Shown: in pieces, positions 46,948 to 58,034 of the stretch | Layout: the number at the start of each line of letters is the position of its first letter | Position numbering within the stretch: the first letter of the stretch is position 1 | DNA from: Sepioteuthis lessoniana | Lineage: Eukaryota > Mollusca > Cephalopoda > Myopsida > Loliginidae | Assembly (NCBI GenBank): GCA_963585895.1 | Contig: OY757904.1 | Coordinates: forward strand, 88,481,338-88,545,337 | Reading direction: 5' to 3' | DNA: 64,000 bases | Translations under genes and position numbers: made by a program | The notes under the pieces: generated by a model | The model's input: only the letters and a program-made list of their open reading frames with translations | Database searches by the model: none | What the model was told of the DNA's origin: nothing

Positions 46948-47952
46948 CAATAGAAAAAAATTGACTGAAAGTAAACAAAAACTATCAAAAATTAAAAAAA
47001 AAATTGAAATAAACGACAGAACTCGAGATGCATCTCCTTCATTTAAAGTAACTTAAAAATCAACCCCAATGATGAATAAAAAGAACAATATAGTTGAATT
47101 AATATACTTATATACAGTTATCGATAACCTTTGTGACACAATGCAGAAGAGAACATTTTTTTGTATCATGTTGAATATGAAGTTAAACTAGGAGTGTATA
47201 CGCGCGCACGCACGTGTGTGTGTGAGTGCGTATGTGTGTGTGTCTGGATTTGAACGTGGGTGGGCCTACCCGAGTGAAGTAAAAAAAGAGGGGGAAAAAT
47301 TTTTCTTTCTCTTAAAATGTCAGATCACTGGGTGAAAGGCCATGATCGCTACTAAGTCTGGTTTTGAGTGTCACGTTGCCTCTCTCATTTCCGACTAAGA
47401 GAAATAAAAAAACAACAACATCCAAATAAAAAGAATCTTGGACTTTTCTATCAGCGTGGGAGACGAAACGGCCAGAGAAAATATCCGTAGATACGAATTG
47501 TTAATATCGCCTAAAATAAGAGGTATTACATTGGTGCCATCGACTGGAGATCGACCTTGGGAGAAATCCATGAAATATAAAAAAAAAAACATTAAAAAAA
47601 TCTTTCCAGTGAAGAAAGAAAGGAAGAACAGAATAGGACGTCGTGCACAGAAGAGCCCTGACACACCTCTAAGCAACTGACCGAATACAAACAAACAAAA
47701 ACACAAACAAGAAAACAAACACTTTAAACAAACACTTAAAAAACAAGAGAGAGAGAAAGGGAAAGGACCTTAAAAAAAAGAAAAAATAATTTAAAAAAAT
47801 AATTAAAAAAAAATAAAAAGAGTAACAAGTGATTCCTCACCGAAGGTAAGTTGAATTTTGTACTGCCTAATTTTTGTCTGTTTAGGGTCTCGTTGGCATA
47901 TTCTGGTTATTTTTTAATTTTTTTTTATTTTTGTAATTGACTCGTACGCACT

Positions 47953-48720
47953 ATGGAGAAGATAAATATCTTTGGATTGGGCGGGTCGAAAGTGCCGATT
48001 TTTAAGGGAAATCATCTGAATTTAAGACTTAGATTATGGCCATCAAAAAAAAAAGTAGGATATATAAACTCTCACGGGCAGACATAGTAAATTTGGCCGA
48101 CGATGATTCAGATCGTGTGGTATATATAGGATTATATTTAGAAGACAAACCCGAATGTTGTTGGGAAGCGCTTTTGCGGTAACTCAACTATCAGTATGGT
48201 AACTGCACTAGTACAGCAAACGCCGCAAGAGGTCTGATCTAAGTAAGCAAAAAGAAGGAGAAGCTCTCCCAGAACTAACAAGTATAATCTTAGGACTAGC
48301 TAAGATAGCGTATAAGGATGCAATCCAACGAGAAGGTGAGGTTATCCAGATGCAGCCGGCGGAGTTTTTCACAGATACAATTGAAAATCCGTTTGTGAGA
48401 GAGAACACAGCCAGGGCATGCCCCACCACTCTTTCAGAGGTGTTCAATGCTGCACAGCAGAGCCTTAGAATGCACGAAAGGTTGGTAATCTCACGGGAGC
48501 AAATGTCGGGGTGTGGTGGCAAATGAAGGAAGATTTGTAAGGCCTCCCCAGGACCACGGGAGCCGTTGGAGGTATGGTCAAACAGATTGTTACTGGAGAA
48601 ACTACACTCCACCAAAGAGAATCGCTCCCACGTCCGGGGTGTGGGCAGCCGAGACATTTGATGAGGGAGTTTTCCCATCAGAGAGAACCCTCACATGTTA
48701 GAAGAGGAACTGAACGACAC
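47953..48720 (+). pseudogene. Gag of element A, heavily decayed
   Basis: Starts at an ATG at 47953 (MEKINIFGLGGSKVPIFKGN) and continues in changing frames. Landmarks are REGEVIQMQPAEFFTDTIE-like sequence around 48330-48390, SRTTL/TTLSEVFNAAQQS near 48440, and a zinc-knuckle remnant reading GCGQPRHLMRE near 48640-48670. One of its expected cysteine contexts is disturbed. Assignment rests on position before the protease and on the knuckle remnant. Confidence 0.55.
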
Positions 48721-48751
48721 CAGGGAAACTGAAGGGGGCCACCCATTCAGA

Positions 48752-49030
48752 TGTGGGCGGAAAATATATGCAGGTATTACTAGATACGGGTGCATGTATA
48801 TCAATTATAAGGCTAAGGGATTTTAGGAAATTCAGCCACAAAAGCAAGAAACTAGGCTGACGGAAGAGAAATAAGAATAACAGGTATGACATGGTTGCCT
48901 ATAATAATGGGAGGGATATCCACCTTGCAGAAATTATACGTAGCACCAAACATCTGTAGAGAAATGATACTAGGTAGAGACTGGTTGGAGAAAAATAAGG
49001 CTAAAATCAGCTTCAATCCAACCACTTTGA
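48752..49030 (+). pseudogene. Aspartic protease of element A
   Basis: QVLLDTGACISII at about 48770-48810 gives the catalytic Asp in the D-T-G-A motif of retroelement aspartic proteases. A frame change follows near 48860. From 48886 the frame resumes with ICREMILGRDWLEKNKAKI, the usual C-terminal strand-helix (ILG) of the fold. A homodimer would be needed to cleave Gag-Pol; the frame break rules that out here. Confidence 0.75.
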
Positions 49031-50385
49031 AGTTGGGCGGGAAGGAGAATCCTCTCGGGGTTCAGATGAATGAAGAAGCTACTGTTTTAACAACTGAAGA
49101 CATTGTTTTACCACCACATACAGCTATTGCCTGTAAGGGATGTTCGTCGCCAGCAGGAAACCTACAAGGAATATATCGAGTAACAACTACTGAAAACGAT
49201 TTCTTCGAAGAAGGTGAAATTACGTTACACGAATCAGTGATGGAGGGTGTACGTACTAGTGACATTCCGATAATGATAGGAAATACCACGAATACGACGA
49301 TAAAGACACCTAAAGCGGAGGAGGTTGGAAGAGCAGCACTTACGAGTATTATGAAGCAAGTGGGAGGTCAAAGAAATTTAGCTCATGTCCAGGTAAACTC
49401 GATAGTCAATGAGAAAGAAATTTTAGCACCATTTGAACACATGGAGAGTATAAATCAACTAGTAAATAAGAATAGGGACTTAGACGCGAACTCTGATAAG
49501 GACCTGGGTCGAACGCAAACAGTGCAGATGAAGATTGATACAGGTGATCACCCACCAATAAAGTTAAAGCCGTATCAGACGCCGATACACAAACGTAAAC
49601 TGGTGGAGGATGCAGTGAAAGATATGCTGGAATCAGGGGTGATCGAACATTCAAGATCACCTTGGAGTTTTACAATTGTTTTAGTCAGTAAGAAAGATAG
49701 TGGGGGATAGGTTTTGTGTAGACTTTAGGGCCTTAAATAAAATCACCAGACCCCTAGCTTACCCCTTGCTGTTAATTGATGATATCTTATCCTTGCTGGG
49801 GAAATCTACCTTCTTTTCTACACTTAATTTAAGGTCAGGATACAGGCAGGTGGCTTTGGACAGAAATGACCGAGAAAAGACCGCATTTGCGTGCCACGCA
49901 GTTCCGTATCAGTTTAGGGTGATGCCATTTGGACTTGCTAACGCACTTGGAATTTTTCAACAGCTTATGTCAGTAGTTTTGGCCGGGCTACAGCAATTTG
50001 CAATGGCTTATTTAGATGACATACTGGTTTTCTCGACTAATGCGTGTGAACATCTCCAGCACTTGCAGATTGTATCTTTTCAATTAAGAAAACACGGATT
50101 GAAGATCAAGTTACCTAAGTGTCAGTTCATGCGTAAAGAGACAAAGTATTTAGGGTTCATTATCAATGAATAGGGAGTTACGCCAGATATGGATAAGGTC
50201 GAAGTGATCAGAGCAATGCCAGCACCTCGAACAATTCGGCAGGTTAGGGGCTTTATAGGAGCAATAGGTTACTACTGGAGGTTAATGCCAGCATTTTCTA
50301 GGATAGCAACCCCACTTATAGCTTTGACAAAAAGTATGCCCAGTTTAGATGGACAGAGGATTGTCAAAGATCCTTTGACACCTTG
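49031..50385 (+). pseudogene. Reverse transcriptase of element A
   Basis: The frame opened at 48886 continues through a linker into the RT start (VQMKIDTGDHPPIKLKPYQ and VSKKDSGG at 49510-49706). A one-base shift near 49700 leads to FCVDFRALNKI. Motif-A Asp context, VMPFGLANALGIFQ and the catalytic YLDD (about 50009-50020) are intact. A TAG at 50171-50173 interrupts the connection region, which resumes in the same frame with VRGFIGAIGYYWRL. A further shift occurs near 50345. The palm residues survive, but the reading frame does not. Confidence 0.9.
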
Positions 50386-50800
50386 AAAGAGCAGCTGACT
50401 GCTCTCCCTCTACTAACTTATCCAGACCTGAATAAACCTATGATACTATACACTGATGAAAGTAATCAGTGCATTGGGGCCCATCTAACCCAGCCTTATC
50501 CGGAGATAGGTGGCCCTGTACTGGGTATACTAGAAGAAGTTCCCATCTATTTTCTGTCCCACCGGCTATCTCCCACCCAGCAGAGGTGGCTTGTGATTGA
50601 GAAAGAGGCCCACGCCATAGTTTTATGTATTACAAAAGTGTGGTTAAGTTTACTATCAAGACAGATCATAAACCTCTTCAGTTTCTATTTGAAGCAGAAT
50701 TAACCGATAAAAGATACAACAATGGGCAGTCAAATTGAGTGGGTATAACTGCAAAATAGAATACCTAGCAGGCAGGAAAACACGTGTGCCGATCTATTGT
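50383..50800 (+). pseudogene. RNase H of element A
   Basis: ILYTDESNQCIGAHL gives the first RNase H catalytic Asp context (TDES where TDAS is usual). YFLSHRLSPTQQRW and VIEKEAHAIV give the conserved Glu region. A frame change near 50640 precedes FTIKTDHKPLQFLFEA-like sequence in another frame. The domain removes RNA from RNA-DNA hybrids during replication of the element; here it is interrupted. Confidence 0.85.
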
Positions 50801-50973
50801 CACGAATTCCTCGGGTGTTAGTGGAAGACTCTATAAACATTACTTCTGTGGTAGATGACAAGGCATACAGGATAAATGTAATTAACCCCCAGCAAATTGA
50901 AAGGCAAGCCTATTCTGGAGAATCAGAGGTTTCCCCTGCTCTGAATGACACTAAAGAGCACTGATTTTTCAAA

Positions 50974-52164
50974 TTGTTCTGCAGCTACGAAATGGATGCT
51001 GAAATGAAGGCTCTCAAAGAAGCGATAGAGACAGGGAGGGCAACCGAAGCATGTGCACGTAAATATCTAGTTCAAGACGGTAGGCTATATTATCTCTCTG
51101 ACATCGATGAGGAAGTGAGACCTCGGCTGTACATAGCTAGATCACTCCGGGGTAGAGAACTGAAACAGCACCATGATGCCTTGGGTCATATGGGCATAGA
51201 TAAGATGTATGGACTTATCAGTAGGAAATATTACTGGCCAGCCCTGTACAAGGAAGTGACAGCATATATGAATAGCTGTATCACATGTCAGACCAGCGCC
51301 AACAAGCGTACGATATCACCTCTGGTGGAGACGGATACTCCAGCCTTTCCATTTGAGAAGATTAGCTTAGATATTTCAGGCCCTCAGGGGAACAACTACA
51401 TAGTCAGTTTTGTTGATAGGCTTACCAACTGGCCTGAGGCTTATGCTGTAAAGGATTAAAAAAGCTCAGACGGTAGCTAATTTGGTCTTGACAGAGATAT
51501 TCCCACGATATGGTGCCCCCTTAGAGTTAGTGACTGATAATGCAACTAAAAATGTGAATGAGATAAAGAAGAAAACCCTCAGCAGTTTAAATATAAAACA
51601 CGTTACACCTCCCCATACCACCCCCAGAGTAAAGTAAAGGTGGAACGTTTCCACCGATTTCTTGCCGATATTTGAGCTAAATTAACTGAAGGGGAGAACG
51701 GAAATTGGAATTTATATTTAACCCAAGCATTAGCTGCAGTGAGGTTTTCTATATGCGAGACAACAAAATTCTCGTCGTATTACATGTTATTTGGGCGTTA
51801 TGTTGTTCTGCCGGTTGACGACCTGCTAAGACCTCGAAGGAAATATGTGGGTGAAGATCACTACCGCCTTGTCATCGAACAACAGCACAAGATCTTCGTC
51901 CAGGCTCAGCGGAGGATAAAACGGGCCCAGAAAAGGAGGAATAGTATTGTTAATAAAAGCCGCCGAGAGGTAAAATTAGATGTGGGAGACCCAGTATACC
52001 ACCGGAAGCATTTCAGACAAGGTAAACTAGATTCACGGTGGAAACCCTATCATAGGATAGTCGAACAAACAGGTCCCGTTTCATTTATAATTTGGGACCA
52101 GCTTTCAGGGAAGGTTAAGAGGACACATGCCAATGACTTGAAGCTGGCTGAACTCCGAAGTTAG
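50974..52164 (+). pseudogene. Integrase of element A
   Basis: The first frame (50974-51459) has the HHCC zinc-binding domain, from HHDALGH to CITCQT, then the first catalytic Asp in ISLDISGP and VSFVDRLTNWPEAY. After a stop and shift the second Asp lies in ELVTDN (about 51520-51540) and the Glu in KVERFHR (about 51635-51655) in a different frame. From 51739 the C-terminal domain is intact, with GDPVYHRK and RWKPYHRIVEQTGPVSF (GPY/F-like module) and HANDLKLAEL. All three catalytic codons are present in the DNA, but not in one frame. Confidence 0.88.
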
Positions 52165-52316
52165 GAAACATCCACAATCGAAAACAGTGGAAGACCAATT
52201 AGACAATCAAACCAGAAATCTTATCTCGATGACTCAGAATCGGAATTACCCTCCCCCTAAGATTTGCTGAGATATACCATCACTCCAAGGAGAACCCTTG
52301 TCCCCCTCAGCAGGAC

Positions 52317-52595
52317 TTGGAGGAGTTGGATCTAGAAGACACCATCCCCCTGGCAGAACTGAAGTCACGCGATGAGCGACCTCCTGCTAGAGAAGATGAG
52401 GAGAATATTCCCTTGAGTGAGATACAATCCCGATTAAGAGAGAAGGCAAACCAAAAGAAAACACTACTTGGATCGTTACCCGATGAGGAGTTGAATGAAA
52501 AACCCTGTTTTCTCTGCGATCAACTTTTGGAAGAGTCTTTCACGAGGTTAATGGACGACAGGGAAAGTAGGATTGGGGTTCTAGATACATGCTGA
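52317..52595 (+). CDS. Acidic C-terminal extension after integrase
   Basis: A 92-codon frame, rich in Glu and Asp (DLEDTIPLAELKSRDER), between integrase and the envelope-like gene, with a CFLC motif near its end. In this element group it is probably the tail of Pol or a linker. Function is unknown to me. Confidence 0.4.
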   Translation: MEELDLEDTIPLAELKSRDERPPAREDEENIPLSEIQSRLREKANQKKTLLGSLPDEELNEKPCFLCDQLLEESFTRLMDDRESRIGVLDTC

Positions 52596-52637
52596 TACGT
52601 ATATTATCCTTTAGACTTTTTAAAAAAATTTCTCATT

Positions 52638-53065
52638 TTGGGGTTTGCGATTACTTATATCCAATTACAGCACAGTAACAAAGCTCCCTATTATATTGCA
52701 GGATGGATAACGTTAGTATTCCTTGTTGTATCAACCAACGCATTACGACATAACCAAAACACCATTTTCAAGAAGACTACAGAAGTGATTGTTACCAGAT
52801 TAAAATGGGTCATCACGTTGATGATTGACCTGAAGCTATATTGGAGATTATTGGAGGAATTAGGGTTGGAAATACAGAAAGTTAAAACAATCGGTGAGTA
52901 TATTGCGGTAAACTATTATTCCATTAGGGGAACTACCTTAACCTAAAGTATTCGCTCAGGCAAGAAGTCATCGCGTTAGAGATGCAGTGGAGCAGTATGG
53001 GAGAATTTTTGGAAGGACTAAAATTGTTAGAATCTAGAAAAAGGAGGTCAGTCCTGTTGAATATT
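52638..53065 (+). pseudogene. Envelope-like glycoprotein, N-terminal part
   Basis: The frame from 52638 begins with a short polar segment, then a hydrophobic stretch (AGWITLVFLVVS) followed by TNA, a good signal peptide. It runs to a TAA at 52944-52946. From 52982 a second frame continues to a basic cluster at 53036-53047 of the type cut by furin-like proteases, followed by hydrophobic residues. Position after integrase, signal peptide, basic site and a C-terminal membrane span (in the 3' part) fit the F-like envelope of errantiviruses. The gene is broken here by element B. Confidence 0.7.
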
Positions 53066-53132
53066 GGTTAGCTCAAGTAGAGTGGTGTCCAAAACTTCTC
53101 TGAGTAATTTGGTTGAGAAATAAGTAGATGAA

Positions 53133-53281
53133 TGGACACCACTCCTGCAAATGTGTTAGGTAGGTCCATTCTTGTAAAGTGAACCAATCCACATGCTGCT
53201 CATGCACTCTTCAATAAAAGACGTGAGCTTTAGCTGGCTAGCTTTTCCAACGAGGCAGCCATGATACTTTTGGCTTGTACA
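53133..53281 (-). repeat. Candidate 3' LTR of element B
   Basis: On the minus strand this 149-base segment starts TGTACAAGCC, includes TTTATTG and ends GGTGTCCA, after a purine-rich GGGGGTTGGAGGAG tract. Outward of it, 53080-53091 is an inverted copy of its last 12 bases (GAGTGGTGTCCA). Confidence 0.45.
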
Positions 53282-53304
53282 GGTGAATGCTGTTTATTGT
53301 TATT

Positions 53305-53715
53305 CTATATCTCCTCCAACCCCCATGGGCAATGGTCTTTCGGTGGGGGGATGGAAGTGTCCTTCAATCCTGGCTTGCTGTGTGGGAGCAGACGGGATAA
53401 AGCTCGAGCAGGCCTTGCCTGCGTTATCACTGCTGGCTGGTTGGTACTGCTTGGTAGCAGGGGTGGTTGTGGTGGCGTTCCCCTGTCTATGGTTTGCAAT
53501 TCCGGTGCTTTGCTTTCATCATTCCCTTCTAGTATTGGTGTTCCAGTAGAAGGACTTAGAATTGGATGTGAGGTTACCGGGGTTTCGAGTTTCCTGAAGA
53601 ATCTGCGGTTCCGCAAGGTCATCCTCCCTGATCCGTCGACTCAGATCCGGTATTGGTTGTGAGGGAGAGTTTCAACGACCTGGCCTGTTGTACTCCACCG
53701 ACAATTATTTGTGCA
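53305..53715 (-). pseudogene. Pro/Ser-rich Pol tail of element B
   Basis: The 105-codon minus-strand frame from 53622 reads TLRNRRFFRKLETPVTSHP and then a proline- and serine-rich stretch. It is the segment after the integrase in this Gypsy subgroup. There is no catalytic role I can name. Confidence 0.55.
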
Positions 53716-54861
53716 CTAGATAGACACTATTTGCCCCTTTAAGAGTGAGCGTAGTGTGTGGGCGGTGCGGTTGTATTTTTCTATGAGCAAGGCATTGCGC
53801 CGAGACAGGCTTTTATCACGGTTTCGAGCTGCGGCTATCCATTCTGCATGTGGCTTGTATGATGTTGGGCGGGACGGCACAAAGTCACGCAGTCGGCGGT
53901 GAAGCAATAGTTGGGCCGGGGACAAACCGATATTTTGGATGGGCGTATTTCGATATTGCAGAACTGCTCTTGCTGCTCTATCGTTGTCCAAAGACCCTTG
54001 AGCTCCCGTGTTACCAATTATTAATCTCGTGGCCGTTTTGACTGCCAGTTCTGCCCGACCATTTGACTGGGGGTAGGCAGCAGATGACAGTCTGTGCTTT
54101 ATAGCCCAGTCCTTCAGGAACTGTGTGAACGTAGATAACTTGAAGGGTGGTCCACCATCGCTGCTTAATTCTTCAGGGGCTCTGTATGTTTGGAAGATGT
54201 CTCGGCAGATAGAAATTAGCCTCGATGCATTAGCTTGCCCGGGATTCAAGTGGTGTATAATGAGCCAGCCAGTTAGTCATTTAGCACACGCAAGGTATGT
54301 TTGACTCCCCACATGGAATAGATCCAACACTATTTGTTGAAACGGCCAATCAGGTGATACCGTTAAGGTAATGGGCTCCCTTGGTTGATTAGGGGCGATC
54401 TTTGAACATTCTGTGCAGTTGGCTCTGGTAGTACGAATTGAGGCATTCATTCCAGGCCAGTAGACAGATTCATTTGCACGAGCGTTCATGCTGACCTCAC
54501 CCTGATGGGCTGAATGTAGGCTGCGAAGGATCTTTATTCGTTGTGAAGTGGGGATTATAATTCTTTGATCCAACAGTGCTATGTCATTGTCAACTCTGAG
54601 GCGGTGCCTCACTTCCCAGTATTCGCGGACTTCTGGTGCTGTGAGACTGCGTGTCCTTTGTATTGTCTTAATGAGTTTGATGTATTGTGGGTCACTGTGT
54701 CCAGCCGCACGAATGAGGTCTGGTGAGGTCAGAGTTGTGTTGCTGTTTGCTCCAAATGCTGCCATGGTTGTTGTTGACGCGACCCAATCATCCATGTCAT
54801 CAGATTCTGTCACGTCTGATTGTGTTGGTTTAACGGGCAATACATCAAGCAGTGATTTCAA
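53716..54861 (-). pseudogene. Integrase of element B
   Basis: Frames 54861-54277 and 54249-53716 are in the same register, separated by a TGA at 54277-54279 in an otherwise continuous domain. Present are the zinc-binding segment (LRSLHSAHQGEVSM with CTECSK), the first Asp (QQIVLDLFHV), the second Asp (EELSSDGGPPF) and the Glu (NGRAELAVKTA), the D,D-35-E set. AQLLLHRRLRDFVPSRP follows. The single nonsense codon is where the family has Arg, consistent with a CGA to TGA change at a CpG. It is comparatively young relative to element A. Confidence 0.88.
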
Positions 54862-55263
54862 TATGCTAGTTGGGTTACGAGAAACAGCATCAGAAGCTCT
54901 GTGCTACTTTCCAGGGGAGTGCTGGATCGTGAACCTGTTCTTTAATGTTTTTTCTTTCAGCCTGAACAATCTGGGATTTTGAATTTTGCTCAGGTCCTTA
55001 TCCCCAAATATTCCTTTAAGGGGTTCATGGTCTGTGACCACTATGAGGTTAGGGCAGCCCATGACGAATATTCGGCATTTCTAATCCCCATGCAATTGCT
55101 GCTGCTTCACCTTCGATTGGTGCATATCTTCTTTCAGCATCAATAAAGAATCTGCTGCCATCAAATATCAGGTGCCACCCATCAGGGCAACAGACGGGGG
55201 CTCTGTCAGTAGCACATGAACAATGCTTTTGTAACAGAAGGAAGCCCATTCCTTCTTTGCTCC
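54862..55263 (-). pseudogene. RNase H end of element B
   Basis: The minus strand encodes GFLLLQKHCSC and RYAPIEGEAAAIAWGLE (55249-55049), the middle of a Gypsy RNase H with the conserved Glu. After a shift, VVTDHEPLKGIFGD and FTIQHSPGK follow at about 55035-54910. The copy begins abruptly at 55263, so RT and the first half of RNase H are missing. Confidence 0.8.
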
Positions 55264-55289
55264 AATATTAAGTAAAGAACTTAATGTTC

Positions 55290-56567
55290 TGTTTGGAACA
55301 ATAACCTAGGTGGACTTAGAAACTATCAGAAGGAAGTTAGTGGCAATAGGAGACAGTCAAAGGACATTAGCACGACAGGCAAGGAGTAGTCTGTCAATTT
55401 TGAATGTTACGAGGATAGACCTGGCCAAAAATAGGCAAACTATCAATCGGCAAGATATAAAGGATGAACTCGAACAGATGACTCGTTCCATGTCAGTCGA
55501 GCTGCAGAAGCTTGAGGGTTTTGAAGCGCAGTTTATGCAATTACTGATGGCTATCAATAGATTGAAACAGACCTCACAGGCCTTACAGTTGTCTCTTGAG
55601 CATGTTATAGCTCAATTAGATATGCTCTCTCTGGGACATCTGTCACCTAGTATTGTAACTCCTGGTCATCTCAGGGATATCTTGCTCAAAATTCAGGCTG
55701 CACTTCCTCACATTCTTCGGTTGCCTCCTGATCCCAGCCTTGGATTATGGCGCTACTATAATTCACCGAGTTGTATTATTCTGATAGAAGACACAAAATT
55801 GTTAGCCTTAGTACCGATACTACTATTAAATAGAGGAAGTATATTCGAAGTCTTCCAAACGATTAATTTATCCATCCCATATCCTGGAACAAAACGAGAG
55901 TTAGGAGTAACTGCTAAATATAAGTTAGAAGCAACATGTATAGCTCTGAACCCAGCTAGAACTAAATTCATGCTACTCACTGCACCAGAAGCAGAAAATG
56001 CAGGATGGACATGTTGGGGACCTGTCTATCCAGGAGCCCGATATATAGCACTGGATGGCATCAAATATGCGTACTTGGGTTGTTTAATGGGGAAAAGGAG
56101 GAGATTGAACGGACTTGCCACATAGAGGTATCAAAAAGCAAATTAATGCCACAAGCTATAAGCTTGTCTGACGGAGTGTGCGCGGTTGCATTGGAAGTAT
56201 GCCAGGAGAGGCCGACACTAACCATCAAAGCCACCTTATCCTTAACTATCATAAGCTTACCTATGAGGTGCACGGCTTTCGGGAAGTCTATAACACTTCT
56301 GTCCTTCTACCAAGCGGAAGAGAAATTTGAATCTAGGGACTTCTGGCTCGCCCTCTCGAACGTCTCACCAGGTCGATGGACAGACTTGTGGAAAATATAG
56401 AGCAAATTGATTTACATGACTTAGTAGATCAACTAGATACTGTAGATGGGAAGATCCTACTGACGGAGAGTTGGCCGACTAGCTCTATGGTCCTGTCATC
56501 ACCAGGAGGATTTATCTTGGTGGGGGTCATATTAATAGGGATTCAAGCAATTTGGAGAAAGCAGTAG
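55290..56567 (+). pseudogene. Envelope-like glycoprotein, C-terminal part
   Basis: The frame 55310-56125 starts inside the ectodomain with long helical, heptad-like stretches (MTRSMSVELQKLEGF, AINRLKQTSQALQLSLEHV). It continues as a cysteine-containing region that shifts frame near 56010-56090 into 56005-56400. A third frame (56376-56567) ends in a membrane span (GGFILVGVILIGIQAI) followed by a short basic tail. The architecture is that of class I-like F proteins. Three frames and the central insertion make it a relic. Confidence 0.7.
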
Positions 56568-57260
56568 TTAGGAAAATGCAGAAAAGAGAGTGTGCCAGCG
56601 AGAGGACTGGATAGCAAAAAGAGTTCATCTGTTAAAACTACAGAGATCCAGGAGACGGAGGACTCCGGATCCTGAGAAGGGAGCTCAAGTAGGGGAACGC
56701 TTACGGCTGACTGCCATACACTCGAACACTTAAAAAATAATTGAAGCTTGACCCAATGTTGCAGTCAGTACAGCTGCATTATTTTCTGTTTTTTTAGATA
56801 TAAAAAAAATCGCATCAGGAAGAGAAGGAAGAATGATACTAAAGAACTTGTCAAAAAACATTTTTTTGTGTTTGCTTCAAGAAAAAGTGTTAAAAAAAAG
56901 AAAATAATTTTTTGTTTAATTTGGCACATGAACATTTGTTTCGGAAAGAGAAGAGCCCACCCTTATGGGAACAATAACGGATGGGAATTTCTGTTTTATG
57001 TATGTTTTGTGTAATTTTTTTCCTCCAAAACTTTCCTCACGTAAGAGACTGTTGAGAAAGAGCAAGGAGAGATCAAGGGGACGAACATTGACATTGTCGT
57101 AAGAGTGGAGTGTTTCAATATGGCTCTTATATTTTTGTTATTTTATGTTATTTTTTTGTATCTTGTACACGGTGCTTCAATTTTTGTTGTTGGCCGCCAT
57201 TAGCCTTGATGGAAAAGGGGGTCTCACCAGGAACTACTCTAATGACAATTGCGATGGTTG

Positions 57261-57305
57261 TTTTTATTTTATTTTATTTTATTTTATTTTATTTTATTTT
57301 TTTTG
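57261..57305. repeat. (TTTTA)n microsatellite
   Basis: About eight units of TTTTA, ending in a T run. Confidence 0.95.
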
Positions 57306-57520
57306 ATTAAGTAGAGCACATGAGTTGGTTATTGATAAAGAAAAGGGCAGAGAACCCACAAGGAACAAGAATATTATTGAAACGGGTTTGACTTCTAAAG
57401 GTATCGATGAAACAACTGTGTCGATGTATTGATGCTACCGGTTACCAGAAATTAACCACATTAATTGATTGACACGATATAGAATCTCTTCCGGAGGTGA
57501 AAAATGCGGAGGGAATATAA

Positions 57521-57574
57521 CCTGGGTCACTAAATCTGGACTAAATACCTGGGTCACTAAATCTGGACTAAATA
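57521..57574. repeat. Perfect 27-bp tandem duplication
   Basis: The unit beginning CCTGGGTCACTAAATCTGG at 57521 is repeated without change at 57548. A recent slip or unequal exchange. Confidence 0.97.
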
Positions 57575-57660
57575 CGTCAAGATGACGGATAGCAAAGCCA
57601 GCAAAAGAGCCTGTGATTTGACTGCTATGGTGGAGACAAGATAATTTCCGCGGAAATCAT

Positions 57661-57993
57661 ATTTTAATGCATAGTAAAAACGTGTACTGTAACTATTGTG
57701 AGATACATTGTTTAAATTTAAAAGGTATTTTTTATCTTTTAATTAAATTTATTTTTTTATCTTTTAAATTGAAATAGCAGATAGCGATATATAAAGTCTT
57801 AATACATCTCTTCATACAATGTTAAAAATAGATTGATGAATTAATAAGCTCCGTCACTTGCATTAAAATCATGAACAATTACAAATTATATTGTTAATTT
57901 TCATACGTTATTTAATGTACATTTTAAATAAAGCAATTTATGTATCAAACTTATATCATAGATAAACTAATACTAATCATAAATTCGTATGTA

Positions 57994-58034
<41 letters not shown>

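Larger units (their letters stand above)
53066..55263 (-). mobile_element. Second Ty3/Gypsy fragment (element B) inserted in the envelope gene
   Basis: Envelope sequence stops at 53065 and resumes after 55263. AATATT occurs at both edges (53060-53065 and 55264-55269), a possible target duplication. On the minus strand the insert carries the end of RNase H, integrase, a Pro-rich tail and a 3' end with AATAAA and a purine tract; the 5' half of the element is missing. A candidate LTR is 53133-53281 on the minus strand (TGTACA start, GGTGTCCA end). Confidence 0.85.
47534..56700 (+). mobile_element. Ty3/Gypsy element with envelope-like gene (element A)
   Basis: The order gag, protease, RT, RNase H, integrase, then an envelope-like gene, all on the plus strand, matches the errantivirus-type plan. 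About 2.2 kb of it is a later insertion (53066-55263). A TGGTGCC string at 47534 follows a CA-ended segment and could be the primer-binding site, but no LTR pair could be aligned. Coding parts carry stops and frame changes, so the copy is inactive. The right limit is set by the end of the envelope frame and a purine-rich stretch and is approximate. Confidence 0.85.
56701..57660. other. Region 3' of element A
   Basis: Where a 3' LTR would be expected, but I could not match it to sequence before 47534. Contains a TTTTA array and a 27-bp duplication. Confidence 0.35.

Noticed and set aside
48208-48678. Minus-strand frame of 156 codons
   Set aside because: It lies opposite the decayed gag of element A and shows no domain.
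53261-53662. Plus-strand frames over 53.26-53.66 kb
   Set aside because: They are antisense to the Pol tail and 3' end of element B.
54581-54982. Plus-strand frame of 133 codons
   Set aside because: Antisense of the element B integrase; the minus strand carries the conserved motifs.
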